Under the pieces are notes generated by a model that was not told where the DNA came from, made no database searches, and saw nothing but the letters and a program-made list of their open reading frames with translations. Of a stretch of DNA of 64,000 bases, positions 1 through 8,648 are shown in pieces; positions within the stretch are counted from its first letter, which is position 1, and every line of letters starts with the position of its first letter. Both the position numbers and the translations under genes were made by a program. The DNA lies in NCBI RefSeq assembly GCF_000620705.1, contig NZ_KK211166.1, forward strand, positions 731,117-795,116, read 5' to 3'. The DNA comes from Nocardioides sp. URHA0020 (lineage in GTDB: Bacteria > Actinomycetota > Actinomycetes > Propionibacteriales > Nocardioidaceae).

Positions 1-242
1 CCCACCTCGGTGGCCGACATGTAGCCGTCGGGGTCGGCTCCGGAGTACGCGTGCCCCGGCAGTCGGCTCAGCCAGTTCGGGGTGAGCAGCCGCAGGGACT
101 CCCACCGCTCGCGGCGCCACGAGTTCGCGACCTCGCCGCGCTCGACGACGACGTGGTCGATCGAGCGCTCGGTGAGGAAGTGGCTCGCCGCCAGCCCCGC
201 ATGGCCGGCGCCGATGACGACGGTGCTGGTGACCTCAGACAA
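1..242 (-). CDS. FAD-dependent oxidoreductase / flavin monooxygenase, N-terminal part (runs off window)
   Basis: The minus-strand frame reads MSEVTSTVVIGAGHAGLAAS and continues for about 80 codons to the window edge, so only the N-terminus is present. The GxGxxG-type motif (IGAGHAGLA) about 10 residues in, followed by a run ending in an acidic residue (VVVERG), is a Rossmann FAD-binding fold. The later WRRERWESLRLLTPNW stretch is typical of the putative flavoprotein monooxygenases (CzcO/trkA-like group). The start is a TTG that overlaps the last codons of the OsmC gene, so the two are probably co-transcribed. The substrate cannot be told from this fragment. Confidence 0.75.
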   Translation of the reverse strand, partial: MSEVTSTVVIGAGHAGLAASHFLTERSIDHVVVERGEVANSWRRERWESLRLLTPNWLSRLPGHAYSGADPDGYMSATEV

Positions 243-798
243 CCTCGACGGTCACATCAGTCGGGTTGGTGAGCGCGTCGAAGACCGCCGAGCGCTTCTG
301 CGACTGCGCCACCAGCGCCTCGATCTCCTGCTGCGACGCGTCCGCGTCAATCTTGAAGGTCACCTTGATGTCGTTGAAGCCGTTGCGGACGTCGCTGTCG
401 GCGCCGAGGATGCCGCGGATGTCGTGGTTGCCCTCGACCGACGCCTCGACCGAGCGCAGCTGGATGCCGCGGTTCTGCGCGACCGACGCGACGCCGGCGC
501 TCAGGCAGCTGGACAGCCCGACCAGGAGGTACTCGATCGGGGTGATGCCGTTGTCCTCCGCGGCGAAGACCGCCGGGTGGTCGGCGTCGAAGACGTGCTC
601 GGCCGCGTGGCTCTGCTCCTCCCCGAGGCCGAAGAAGGGCTGGACCTTGACCTGGGTGTGCACGCCGTTCTGCCACTGCGACGTCGCGCGCCAGGTGAAC
701 TGCGCGGCCTCGGGGGCGCCCTTGAGCACCTCGCGCGCGTCGAGCAGTGCCTGGACGTTGACGCCGTTGTCGGCGACGGGGCTCTCGGTGGTGGTCAT
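235..798 (-). CDS. OsmC family protein
   Basis: This 187-residue protein belongs to the OsmC/Ohr fold, thiol peroxidases that reduce organic hydroperoxides in the cytoplasm. The peroxidatic-type cysteine is visible in LVGLSSCLSAGVASVA near residue 100. The second, resolving cysteine of classical OsmC/Ohr (usually a VCP motif) is replaced by Ser in KRSAVFDAL near the C-terminus. It may therefore use an external thiol, or have lost peroxidase activity. The start ATG has an AGAGAGG ribosome site about 8 nt upstream. The stop overlaps the start of the downstream flavoprotein, suggesting a two-gene unit divergent from metX. Confidence 0.85.
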   Translation of the reverse strand: MTTTESPVADNGVNVQALLDAREVLKGAPEAAQFTWRATSQWQNGVHTQVKVQPFFGLGEEQSHAAEHVFDADHPAVFAAEDNGITPIEYLLVGLSSCLSAGVASVAQNRGIQLRSVEASVEGNHDIRGILGADSDVRNGFNDIKVTFKIDADASQQEIEALVAQSQKRSAVFDALTNPTDVTVEVV

Positions 799-824
799 GT
801 CGCCACACCTCTCTGCAGTCGATT

Positions 825-871
825 TTGTCTAGCGGACTTATGGACAATGAAAGCAGGTACAGGTCTAGCAT
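825..871 (+). promoter_or_regulatory. metX promoter with inverted repeat TTGTC-N13-GACAA
   Basis: The divergent gap between osmC and metX holds TTGTC at 825-829 and its reverse complement GACAA at 843-847. A TAGCAT hexamer at 866-871 lies 7 nt before the metX ATG. This fits a -10 box placed for leaderless transcription, with TGGACA at 841-846 as a weak -35 box. The inverted repeat could be an operator serving both directions. This is inferred by eye. Confidence 0.35.
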
Positions 872-878
872 CGCCAGC

Positions 879-2078
879 ATGTCAACGGTCGAGACGCGTG
901 CGGGATCCGTGGGGGTGGTCCGGACCCGGCACCTCGACCTCCCGGGGCCGGTCCAGCTCGACTGCGGTCGCACCCTCGAGGGGGTGCGCGTCGCCTACGA
1001 GACGTACGGCGAGCTCTCGGCGGCGCGCGACAACGTGATCCTCGTCTGCCACGCGCTCAGCGGCGACGCCCACGCCGCCGGGACCAGCGCCACCCGGGTC
1101 GAGGCGAGCACCCGCGACGGCTTCGTCGCCGAGGACCGTGACGGGTCGGCGCCGTCCGGCTTGGGCTGGTGGGACGGGATGATCGGTCCCGGCAAGGCCT
1201 TCGACACCGACCACTACTACGTGGTCTCGACCAACCTGCTCGGCGGCTGCAGCGGCACCACCGGGCCCTCGTCGACCGACCCGGCCACCGGCGCGGCGTA
1301 CGGCGCGGACTTCCCGGTCATCACCGTGGCCGACATGGTGCGCGTCGAGCGGGCCTTCCTCGACGTCCTCGGGATCGAGCGGCTGGCCGCCGTCGCCGGC
1401 GGGTCGCTCGGCGGGATGCAGGCGCTCGAGTGGGCGGTGTCCCATCCCGACCAGGTCGACTCGATCGTCGTCATCGCCAGCACCCACGCCCTGCACCCGC
1501 AGGGCGTCGCCTGGAACGCGATCGCGCGCGAGGCGATCCGGGCCGACCCCGACTGGCAGGGCGGCCGCTACTACGGCACCGGTCGCCGGCCCGACGCCGG
1601 GATGGGCGTCGCCCGCATGGTCGGGCACATCACCTATCTCTCGGCGCCGGCGCTCGAGGAGAAGTTCCACCGGCGCCTGCAGTTCTCCGACGACCTGCGC
1701 TACACGATCACCGAGCCGGAGTTCGAGGTCGAGAACTACCTGCGCCACCAGGCGGACTCGTTCGTACGCCGCTTCGACGCCAACACCTACCTCTACCTCT
1801 CCCGGGCCCTGTCGTACTTCGACCTGGCCCGCCAGTACGGCGAGGGCTCGCTCGAGCGGGCCCTCTCCGAGGTGACCGCGCGGACGCTGCTGATCGCCTT
1901 CAGCTCCGACTGGCTCTACCCGCCGGCCGGGTCGCACGAGATCCACGACGCCCTGCAGGCCCTGGGCAAGCCCGTCGACCTGCAGGTCATCGACGCGCCG
2001 TACGGTCATGACTGCTTCCTGCTCGAGGAAGCCCGACAGACTCCCCTGATCCGCGACTTCCTGAGAGTTGGCACATGA
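879..2078 (+). CDS. metX: Homoserine O-acetyltransferase
   Basis: MetX transfers an acyl group from acetyl-CoA (in some homologues succinyl-CoA) to homoserine, activating it for direct sulfhydrylation in methionine synthesis. The 399-residue protein has the alpha/beta-hydrolase fold with the nucleophile in AGGSLGGMQALEW (Ser176), a catalytic Asp in FSSDWLYPP and the His in YGHDCFLLE. Length and motifs are normal for the family. The ATG at 879 is preferred over an upstream in-frame GTG at 825 because homologues begin here and a -10-like TAGCAT lies just upstream; there is no clear Shine-Dalgarno. The stop overlaps the metY start by 4 nt. Acyl donor choice cannot be read from the sequence. Confidence 0.93.
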   Translation: MSTVETRAGSVGVVRTRHLDLPGPVQLDCGRTLEGVRVAYETYGELSAARDNVILVCHALSGDAHAAGTSATRVEASTRDGFVAEDRDGSAPSGLGWWDGMIGPGKAFDTDHYYVVSTNLLGGCSGTTGPSSTDPATGAAYGADFPVITVADMVRVERAFLDVLGIERLAAVAGGSLGGMQALEWAVSHPDQVDSIVVIASTHALHPQGVAWNAIAREAIRADPDWQGGRYYGTGRRPDAGMGVARMVGHITYLSAPALEEKFHRRLQFSDDLRYTITEPEFEVENYLRHQADSFVRRFDANTYLYLSRALSYFDLARQYGEGSLERALSEVTARTLLIAFSSDWLYPPAGSHEIHDALQALGKPVDLQVIDAPYGHDCFLLEEARQTPLIRDFLRVGT

Positions 2079-3388
2079 GCGAGCCCCGGGTCGAGGACGA
2101 CCACGACTTCGGCTTCGAGACCCGGCAGCTGCACGCCGGGCAGCGTCCGGACCCCAACACCGGCGCCCGCGCGGTGCCGATCTTCCAGACGACGAGCTAC
2201 GTCTTCGAGGACCCCGAGTCGGCGGCGGCGTACTTCAACCTCCAGGAGTACGGCAACACCTACTCCCGGATCATGAACCCCACGGTCGCGGTGCTCGAGG
2301 AGCGGGTGGCCAACCTCGAGGGCGGCGCCGGTGCGGTGGCCTTCGCCAGCGGCATCGCGGCCCAGGCGGCCGCGCTCTTCACGCTGCTCGAGCCCGGCGA
2401 CCACCTCGTCTCGTCGCAGGCGCTGTACGGCGGGACGGTCAACCAGCTCAAGCACCTGCTGCGCAAGATGAACGTCGAGCTCACCTGGGTCGACCCCGAC
2501 GACCCGGAGGGATGGCGGGCCGCCGTGCGCCCGACGACGAAGGCGTTCTTCGCCGAGACGATCGGCAACCCCGCCGGCAACGTGCTCGACATCGAGGTCG
2601 TCGCCACCATCGCGCACGAGCACGACCTGCCGCTCATCGTCGACAACACGTTCGCGACGCCGTACCTCTGCCGGCCGATCGAGTGGGGCGCCGACATCGT
2701 CGTCCACTCGGCGACGAAGTTCATCGGCGGCCACGGCACGAGCATCGGTGGCGTCGTGGTCGAGGCGGGCACCTTCGACTGGTCCAACGGCCGCTACCCG
2801 GTGATCGCCGAGCCGTCGCCGGCCTACCACGGGCTGAAGTTCCACGAGACCTTCGGCACCTACGGCTACCTGATGAAGCTGCGCGCCGAGACGCTGCGCG
2901 ACCTCGGCGCTGCGCTCTCGCCGTTCAACGCGTTCCTGCTGCTGCAGGGACTCGAGACGCTGTCGCTGCGGATGGACCGCCACGTCAGCAACGCGCTCGA
3001 GGTCGCGACGTTCCTCGAGTCGCACGAGCTGGCGTCGAGGGTCACGTACGCCGGCCTGCCGAGCAGCCGCTACCGGACGCTGGTCGAGAAGTACCTGCCG
3101 GCCGGGCCGGGCGCGGTCTTCTCCTTTGACTGTGCCGGCGGGAGGGCGGGCGGCACCGGCCTGATCACCGGGCTCACGCTGTGGTCGCACCTGGCCAACG
3201 TCGGCGACGCGAAGAGCCTCGTCATCCATCCGGCCAGCACGACGCACCGCCAGCTCAGCGACGAGGAACTCAGCGCCGCCGGTGTCGGGCCCGGCACGGT
3301 GCGGCTCTCCGTCGGCACCGAGTCGGTCGCGGACCTGATCTGGGACCTCGACACCGCCCTCGCCCGCGTCGGGAAGGTGATCGCGTGA
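2075..3388 (+). CDS. metY: O-acetylhomoserine aminocarboxypropyltransferase (sulfhydrylase)
   Basis: This 437-residue PLP enzyme of the Cys/Met metabolism (cystathionine gamma-synthase) superfamily condenses O-acetylhomoserine with sulfide to give homocysteine. The PLP-lysine is K215 in HSATKFIGGHG. The FQTTSYVFED and SRIMNPT motifs and the long insertion after KFIGGHG are typical of MetY rather than MetB. The ATGA overlap with metX indicates translational coupling, and the downstream CoA-binding gene starts inside its stop codon. Together metX-metY give sulfide assimilation directly into methionine, which fits the organosulfur operon further right. Confidence 0.92.
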   Translation: MSEPRVEDDHDFGFETRQLHAGQRPDPNTGARAVPIFQTTSYVFEDPESAAAYFNLQEYGNTYSRIMNPTVAVLEERVANLEGGAGAVAFASGIAAQAAALFTLLEPGDHLVSSQALYGGTVNQLKHLLRKMNVELTWVDPDDPEGWRAAVRPTTKAFFAETIGNPAGNVLDIEVVATIAHEHDLPLIVDNTFATPYLCRPIEWGADIVVHSATKFIGGHGTSIGGVVVEAGTFDWSNGRYPVIAEPSPAYHGLKFHETFGTYGYLMKLRAETLRDLGAALSPFNAFLLLQGLETLSLRMDRHVSNALEVATFLESHELASRVTYAGLPSSRYRTLVEKYLPAGPGAVFSFDCAGGRAGGTGLITGLTLWSHLANVGDAKSLVIHPASTTHRQLSDEELSAAGVGPGTVRLSVGTESVADLIWDLDTALARVGKVIA

Positions 3389-3870
3389 CGACCGACCTCG
3401 CCCGCTACCAGGACCCCCTGACGATCCAGCGGGTGCTGCACGGCGCCAGGACCATCGCCGTGGTCGGACTCTCCGGCAACGAGCTCCGCGCCAGCTACTT
3501 CGTCGCCTACTACCTCAAGCGGCACGGCTACCGGGTGATCCCGGTCAACCCGCGCGAGACCGAGATCCTCGGCGAGACGTCGTACCCGACCCTGCGCGAC
3601 GTGCCGGAGCCGATCGACATCGTCAACGTCTTCCGCGCGCCGGACGCCCTGCCGGAGATCGCCCGCGACACCGTCGCGATCGGCGCCTCGGCCCTGTGGT
3701 GCCAGTTCGGCGTCATCAACGACGAGGGCAACCGGATCGCCGAGGACGGCGGCGTCACGGTGGTCGTCGACCGGTGCCTGAAGATCGAGCACGCGCGGTA
3801 CGTCGGCCGGATGCACTGGCTCGGCTTCAACACCCAGCGGATCACCTCGGTGCGCACCGGGCTGCAGTAG
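3385..3870 (+). CDS. CoA-binding domain protein (YccU-like)
   Basis: This 161-residue protein consists of one Rossmann-type CoA-binding domain: TIAVVGLSGN near residue 25, then YRVIPVNPRETEILG, and a later ASALWCQFGVIN. YccU-like proteins are small cytoplasmic CoA-binders of unknown role. The GTG start overlaps the metY TGA in a GTGA arrangement, so it is the third gene of the metX-metY operon. It may modulate acyl-CoA use by MetX, but that is only suggested by position. Confidence 0.82.
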   Translation: MTTDLARYQDPLTIQRVLHGARTIAVVGLSGNELRASYFVAYYLKRHGYRVIPVNPRETEILGETSYPTLRDVPEPIDIVNVFRAPDALPEIARDTVAIGASALWCQFGVINDEGNRIAEDGGVTVVVDRCLKIEHARYVGRMHWLGFNTQRITSVRTGLQ

Positions 3871-3889
3871 GCCGCTCCCGGTCGGAGGG

Positions 3890-4915
3890 TCAGCCGGACG
3901 GGGGTACGACGAGCCCGACCTTGCCGACGTGACCGGCGGCGGCGACCAGCGCGATGGCGTCCTCGGCCTCGCGCCAGTCAAAGGTGTGGCTCAGGTGCGG
4001 GTGGATCCGCGCGTCGGCGACGGCCGCAGCCATCGCCCGGTGGTCGGCGACGCTGCCGACGGTCACCCCCGCGACCCGGATGTTGCGCAGCATCACGTGC
4101 GTGATCGGCAGCTCCGCCGAGCCCATGCCGCTGACGACACCGACGACCGCCACGGTCCCGCCGTACCGCACGGCGCGGATCGATGTCGGGAGCGTCTGCT
4201 CGCCGGCGACGTCGACCACGAGGTCGGCGCCGACGTCCCCGGTCAGCTCGCGGACGCTCAGGTGCCAGTCGGGGTGGGTGTTGTAGTTGACCATCTCGTC
4301 GGCGCCGAGTCTCCCGGCGATCGCGAGCTTGTCGTCCGACGAGCTCAGCACGATGACCCGAGCGCCGCGGGCCTTGGCGAGCTGCAGCACGAAGAGCGAC
4401 ACACCGCCGGTACCCATCGCCACCACCACGCTGCCCGGCCCGATGCCGGCGAGCTCGAGCGCGCTCCACGCCGTCGTTCCCGCGCAGGGCAGGCTCGCGG
4501 CCTCGACGTCGTCCAGGTGCGGCGGCGTGGGCACCAGCTCGTCGGCCCGGCAGATCCGCTGCTCCTGCAACCACCCGTCGCCGGTGTCGCCCGGCACCTC
4601 GGTGACGAGGTCCTCGTCGATGGGGCCGGCCTGCCAGCGGGGGTAGAAGCTGCCGATCACCCGGTCCCCGACCGCCCAACCCTCGACGCCGGGCCCGGTC
4701 TCGGTGATGACGCCGGCGCCGTCGGTCATGGGCACCCGAGGCAGCGGACCGGGGATGAACCCGAGCGCGTTGGCGTAGTCGTGGTAGTTCACCCCGACCC
4801 CACGCACCTCGACCCGCACCTCCCCCGACCCGAGCGGCGCGGCCTCGCGCGAGACCTCCACCCACGGCTCGCCGGGCTGGACCATCGTGAGTGCGCGGTG
4901 TCGTACGGCGGTCAT
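3890..4915 (-). CDS. MDR-family NAD(P)-dependent alcohol dehydrogenase / quinone oxidoreductase
   Basis: This 341-residue medium-chain dehydrogenase/reductase has an N-terminal GroES-like domain (GVGVNYHDYANALG, PMTDGAGVITETG, GDRVIGSF) and a Rossmann domain with VVAMGTGGVSLFVLQLAKARGA. It lacks the structural-zinc Cys cluster of classical ADHs, so it resembles the zinc-independent quinone oxidoreductase branch. It faces away from the SnoaL-like gene, and a KstR-type operator lies between them, which suggests a role in steroid or lipid catabolism. The substrate is not known. Confidence 0.82.
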   Translation of the reverse strand: MTAVRHRALTMVQPGEPWVEVSREAAPLGSGEVRVEVRGVGVNYHDYANALGFIPGPLPRVPMTDGAGVITETGPGVEGWAVGDRVIGSFYPRWQAGPIDEDLVTEVPGDTGDGWLQEQRICRADELVPTPPHLDDVEAASLPCAGTTAWSALELAGIGPGSVVVAMGTGGVSLFVLQLAKARGARVIVLSSSDDKLAIAGRLGADEMVNYNTHPDWHLSVRELTGDVGADLVVDVAGEQTLPTSIRAVRYGGTVAVVGVVSGMGSAELPITHVMLRNIRVAGVTVGSVADHRAMAAAVADARIHPHLSHTFDWREAEDAIALVAAAGHVGKVGLVVPPSG

Positions 4916-4985
4916 GGACGTCCTCCGGAGCCGATCGGTGAGCGGGCGACCCGCGTCGCGGCGCTCGTTGTCCTGGTCCCGGTAT

Positions 4986-4999
4986 TAGAACAGGTTCCA
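4986..4999. promoter_or_regulatory. KstR-like operator TAGAACAGGTTCCA
   Basis: This 14-mer matches the published KstR consensus TNNAACNNGTTNNA at every fixed position. KstR is the TetR-family repressor of cholesterol catabolism genes in mycobacteria and rhodococci. It sits in the 116-bp divergent gap, 32 bp from the SnoaL-like ATG and 70 bp from the MDR start, where it could control both. No kstR gene is in the window. Confidence 0.6.
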
Positions 5000-5031
5000 C
5001 TTTCGGCGGCAGGCCCCTACAGTCCCTGGAC

Positions 5032-5529
5032 ATGAGCGCTTACTCCCGCGAGGAGCTCGAGTCCGCCTTCCGGGACTACCAGGCCGAGGTCGACCGGATC
5101 GCCGGGTCCGGCGACTGGGCGAGGTTCGCGGACCTCTTCACCGCGGACGCGACGTACGTCGAGCACGCCTACGGCAGCTTCAGCGGGCGCGAGGCGATCC
5201 GCGACTGGATCACCAGCACCATGACGGCCTTCCCGGGTCGCGAGATGCCGCACTTCCCGATCACGTGGCACCTGGTCGACGAGGAGCGCGGCCGCATCGT
5301 CTGCGACGTCTACAACCAGCTGCACGACCCCGGCGACGGGCAGGACCACGGCGCCAGCAACATCACGATCCTGACGTACGCCGGCGACGGTCTCTGGTCG
5401 TGCGAGGAGGACATCTACAACCCGGCGACGTTCCTCCGTGCGGTCACGAGGTGGTGCCGGGTCGCGCAGCAGCACGACCGGATGACCCCGGAGGCCGACG
5501 CCTGGATGGAGATGTTCGGGGGCCGCTGA
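5032..5529 (+). CDS. SnoaL-like / NTF2-fold protein
   Basis: The 165-residue protein has the cone-shaped NTF2/SnoaL signature: an N-terminal helix (ELESAFRDYQAEVDRIAGSG), then DWARFADLFTADATYVEHAYG, then beta strands with HLVDEERGRIVCDVYNQL. Members include ketosteroid isomerases, polyketide cyclases and limonene-epoxide hydrolases. The Asp/His pattern alone does not fix the reaction. A KstR-like site directly upstream and the divergent MDR dehydrogenase point to steroid or terpenoid breakdown. The start ATG is the first in frame after the operator. Confidence 0.75.
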   Translation: MSAYSREELESAFRDYQAEVDRIAGSGDWARFADLFTADATYVEHAYGSFSGREAIRDWITSTMTAFPGREMPHFPITWHLVDEERGRIVCDVYNQLHDPGDGQDHGASNITILTYAGDGLWSCEEDIYNPATFLRAVTRWCRVAQQHDRMTPEADAWMEMFGGR

Positions 5530-5544
5530 GCTCCGCCCGCGCCG

Positions 5545-6978
5545 TCAGCGCACGCGCAGGGTAACCCGAGCGCTGGCATAGCCGGAGCGGACCGCCGTCG
5601 CCACCAGGCGCCCGGCGTGGACCGACCTGCGGAACGTGATGACGCACTTCCCGCGGGACCCGGTCGTGCAGTGCCGGGCACCGACCCGGACCCGGGCCCC
5701 GGACACGGCCTCGCCGGCGTCGCGGACCGTGAAGGTCACCGTCCTGCGCACGCCGTGACGCCACCTCGCCGGGCTGGCCGCCAGCGTCAGGCCGGCGAGC
5801 ACCTGGCTGTGCCAGAAGCCGTTGCCGACCTGGATGACGACGTCACCGCGCCCGGTGCTGCCCTCGAGCGACAGGTCGTGGACGGCGGCGCTCCCGCGCG
5901 GCATCCCCAGGGTGCGCCACGGACCCTGCAGCAGCGCGCTGCGGCTGGTGCGCATGGCCCGGACCCGCGGGATGTTGTCGGCCCAGGCCGTCCACAGCCG
6001 GCCGGCGGGACCGGCGCTCAGCGCGATGGCGGTGGCGTACCGGCTGGCCGTCACGTTGAGGACCCGGCTCGTGCCCACCTTCCACAGCCGGACGTAGCTG
6101 CACGTGGGGTAGCCGACGCAGTACGCCGCGTAGACGCCGCCACCGACGCGAGCCGCGAGCGCGACGCGGCCGGTCGCGAGCGAGTCGGCGCCGCGACTCG
6201 ACGCAGGAGCCTTGCGGATCGGACCGAGCGACGGATGGATCTGCCGCACGAAGGTCCCGTTGGTGCTGGCCGAGCCGCCGTTGGCGTACCAGCCCAGCCA
6301 CACCTTGCTGCCGTCACGCACCATCGCCAGGTTGTAGACGCAGCAGCCCGCGACCTCGAAGGACTGGTCGGGATCGCCCTCACCCGTGCCGACGTGCCAG
6401 GTGATCGTCGAGTTGAGCGGGTACGCCGCGATCGGCGTGCCGTCCGCCAGCGTGGTCGCCGCGGTGCCGTAGCTGCCGTACGCCTCGTGGCTCTGCCCCA
6501 CCGCTGCCGTCGGCAGCGCCCACGAGGCCCCGGTCGCGGACGAGGTCGCGGTGTACATCCGCCCATCGGACCAGTAGCCCGCACCGGTGGTGCGCTGTCC
6601 ACCGAACACCACGCGCAGCCCACCGCCGGGTCCCCCGATCACGGCCGGGGTGGAGTCCACGACCGACCACGGCCCCGCGAGCACGTCCTGCCTGCTGGCC
6701 ACCGTGCCGTTGGCCCGGATCGCGGTGTGCCCGAGCTGCTGGGCGCTGCCCACGCCCTTCGGGTAGACGACGTGCAGGACGCCGTTGGGCGTGCGGTAGA
6801 GGCTCGAGTGGTACGTCGTACCGCTGCCGCCGGTCGAGATCTTGGTCCAGGTCCCGGGACCACCGCGGTCACGGTCCGGTGGTGCCGCGGAGGCCGCGCT
6901 CCCGGCGGCACTCAGGCCGCCGGTGAGCACGAGCGACGCCACCGCGACGCCGTAGAGAGCACTCCGCTGCAACCGCAT
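5545..6978 (-). CDS. Secreted hypothetical protein, possible beta-propeller plus Ig-like C-terminus
   Basis: The 477-residue protein starts with a Sec signal peptide (MRLQRSALYGVAVAS then a hydrophobic run to ASAAP near residue 32). The middle is rich in short beta-strand segments with repeated WSDGRMY, GWYANGG, TAWADN patterns, like sialidase or exo-glycosidase beta-propellers, though no catalytic Asp-box set is clear. The last 90 residues (from RRTVTFTVRDAGEAVSGARV) look like an Ig-like domain of the kind used as a passive extracellular module. Paired cysteines fit an exported protein. No enzymatic role is claimed. Confidence 0.6.
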   Translation of the reverse strand: MRLQRSALYGVAVASLVLTGGLSAAGSAASAAPPDRDRGGPGTWTKISTGGSGTTYHSSLYRTPNGVLHVVYPKGVGSAQQLGHTAIRANGTVASRQDVLAGPWSVVDSTPAVIGGPGGGLRVVFGGQRTTGAGYWSDGRMYTATSSATGASWALPTAAVGQSHEAYGSYGTAATTLADGTPIAAYPLNSTITWHVGTGEGDPDQSFEVAGCCVYNLAMVRDGSKVWLGWYANGGSASTNGTFVRQIHPSLGPIRKAPASSRGADSLATGRVALAARVGGGVYAAYCVGYPTCSYVRLWKVGTSRVLNVTASRYATAIALSAGPAGRLWTAWADNIPRVRAMRTSRSALLQGPWRTLGMPRGSAAVHDLSLEGSTGRGDVVIQVGNGFWHSQVLAGLTLAASPARWRHGVRRTVTFTVRDAGEAVSGARVRVGARHCTTGSRGKCVITFRRSVHAGRLVATAVRSGYASARVTLRVR

Positions 6979-7095
6979 GACGAGACCTCCGGGATCGATG
7001 GATCAACCGGTCCCACGATGCGCTCGACCCCCGCCGGGCGCATGACCCACGCGGGTCACTCGTCCTGGCGGGTGCGACGCCTCAGCGTGAGGCGC

Positions 7096-8532
7096 TCAGG
7101 CGGAGGGACGCTCCGACCTCGGGATCGTCAGGGCGACCGCGGCACCGAGGAACGCTGCGAACGTGGCCACCAGGAAGCAGATCTTGAACGCGCCCTCGGT
7201 CGGGATCTCGAAGCCGCCGATCAGGGACGTCTGGCCGGTCAGGATCACCGCCATCACCGCCGCCGCGACCGTCGTGCCGATCGAGCGCATCAGCGAGTTG
7301 ATGCCGACCGCGGACCCGGCCTCGGTCATCGGCACGGCGTCCATGATCAGGGTCGGCATCGCGGCGTACCCGATGCCGACTCCCGCGGAGCAGACCAGCG
7401 ACGCGACCAGGACCTGCCAGGGGGCGCTCATCAGGAAGAAGGAGAGCAGGTAGCCGGAGCCGAGGACCGCGGCGCCGAGTGCGAGGGCGTACTTCGCGCC
7501 GAACGTGCGCATCAGCCAGCTCGCGACCGGCGCGAACGCCAGCATCATCAGGCCACCGGGCGCCATCCAGAGCCCGGCCGCCAGCAGGGTCTGGTCTAGC
7601 CCGAAGCCGGTCTCCGCGGGCAGCTGGAGCAGCTGCGGGAAGACGATCGCCTGGGCCATCATCCCGAACCCGATGGCGATGGCGGCGATGTTGGTGAGCA
7701 GCACCGGCCTGCGGGCGGTCACCCGCAGGTCGCACAGCGGCTCGCTGCGGCGCAGCTCGAACCAGCCCCACGCCAGCAGCACGACGATGCCGAGGGCGAT
7801 GCTGGCGATCGTGCGCCCGGAGGTCCAGCCCCAGGTGTTGCCCTTCGTGATGCCGACGAGCAGGGCGACCAGGCCGACCGCGAGACCGACCGCGCCGCCG
7901 AAGTCGAAGGTGCCCTCGTGGCCGTCGTGCACGTGCGGCACGATGAAGACGGAGCCGAGCCCGACCAGGACGGCGAGTCCGGTGGCCACCCAGAAGAGCG
8001 CGTGCCAGTCGCCGGTCTGGACGATCCACGCCGACAGCGGCAGCCCGATCGCGCCGCCCACACCGAGCGTCGCGCTCATCGCGGCGACCGCGGTCGTGGC
8101 CATGGCCGGCGGGACGACCTCGCGCATCAGGCTGATGCCGACGGGGATGAAACCCATCGCCAGGCCCTGCAGCCCGCGGCCCGCGAGGACCGGGACCAGC
8201 GAGTCGGACAGCGCGCAGACGAGCGAGCCGGCCAGCATCAGCAGCGAGCTGCCGACGAGCACCCGCTGCTTGCCGAAGAGGTCGCCCAGGCGTCCGGCGA
8301 TCGGCATCGCGACCGCGGCGCCGAGCAGCGTGATCGTGACGACCCAGGACGCGTTGGCGGCGGAGGTGTTCAGGAGCTGGGGCAGCTCGGTCTGGATCGG
8401 GATGACGAGCGTCTGCATCAGCGCGACGCTCATGCCGCTGAAGCACAGGAAGATCACCGTCAACAGCGCCGAGGAGCGCTCCTGGACGACGAGCGGCTCC
8501 ACGTCGTTCGCGGTCTTCACGGTGTCGGTCAC
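7096..8532 (-). CDS. MFS transporter, DHA2-type multidrug exporter
   Basis: The 478-residue protein has about 14 hydrophobic segments. Motif A is present in the loop after TM2 (GRLGDLFGKQRVLVG) and a TM5 motif-C-like stretch is present (GVGGAIGLPLSAWIV). Length and topology fit the DHA2 drug:H+ antiporter group. It is transcribed away from a MarR-family gene with a strong palindrome in the shared promoter, a classic drug- or phenol-inducible export arrangement. The substrate is unknown. Confidence 0.88.
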   Translation of the reverse strand: MTDTVKTANDVEPLVVQERSSALLTVIFLCFSGMSVALMQTLVIPIQTELPQLLNTSAANASWVVTITLLGAAVAMPIAGRLGDLFGKQRVLVGSSLLMLAGSLVCALSDSLVPVLAGRGLQGLAMGFIPVGISLMREVVPPAMATTAVAAMSATLGVGGAIGLPLSAWIVQTGDWHALFWVATGLAVLVGLGSVFIVPHVHDGHEGTFDFGGAVGLAVGLVALLVGITKGNTWGWTSGRTIASIALGIVVLLAWGWFELRRSEPLCDLRVTARRPVLLTNIAAIAIGFGMMAQAIVFPQLLQLPAETGFGLDQTLLAAGLWMAPGGLMMLAFAPVASWLMRTFGAKYALALGAAVLGSGYLLSFFLMSAPWQVLVASLVCSAGVGIGYAAMPTLIMDAVPMTEAGSAVGINSLMRSIGTTVAAAVMAVILTGQTSLIGGFEIPTEGAFKICFLVATFAAFLGAAVALTIPRSERPSA

Positions 8533-8573
8533 AGATCCTCCAGCTTCGAGCGGCTCCGGTCCTCCGGAGACCC

Positions 8574-8599
8574 GTGCATCTTACATATGTAACTTGCAC
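8574..8599. promoter_or_regulatory. MarR-type palindromic operator
   Basis: The core TTACATATGTAA at 8581-8592 is a perfect 12-bp palindrome. It is flanked symmetrically by GTGCA at 8574-8578 and TGCAC at 8595-8599. It lies between the MFS start and the marR start. A dyad of this size and AT-rich core is what MarR dimers bind, so autoregulation and control of the exporter are likely. Confidence 0.7.
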
Positions 8600-8648
8600 A
8601 TCGCGGGTATCGTCGGTCACACCGAGAGGTACGGCGGCGAGGAGCGAC

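Noticed and set aside
799-878. A SAM riboswitch before metX
   Set aside because: The 80-bp gap is too short, has no SAM-box helices, and the transcript appears leaderless.
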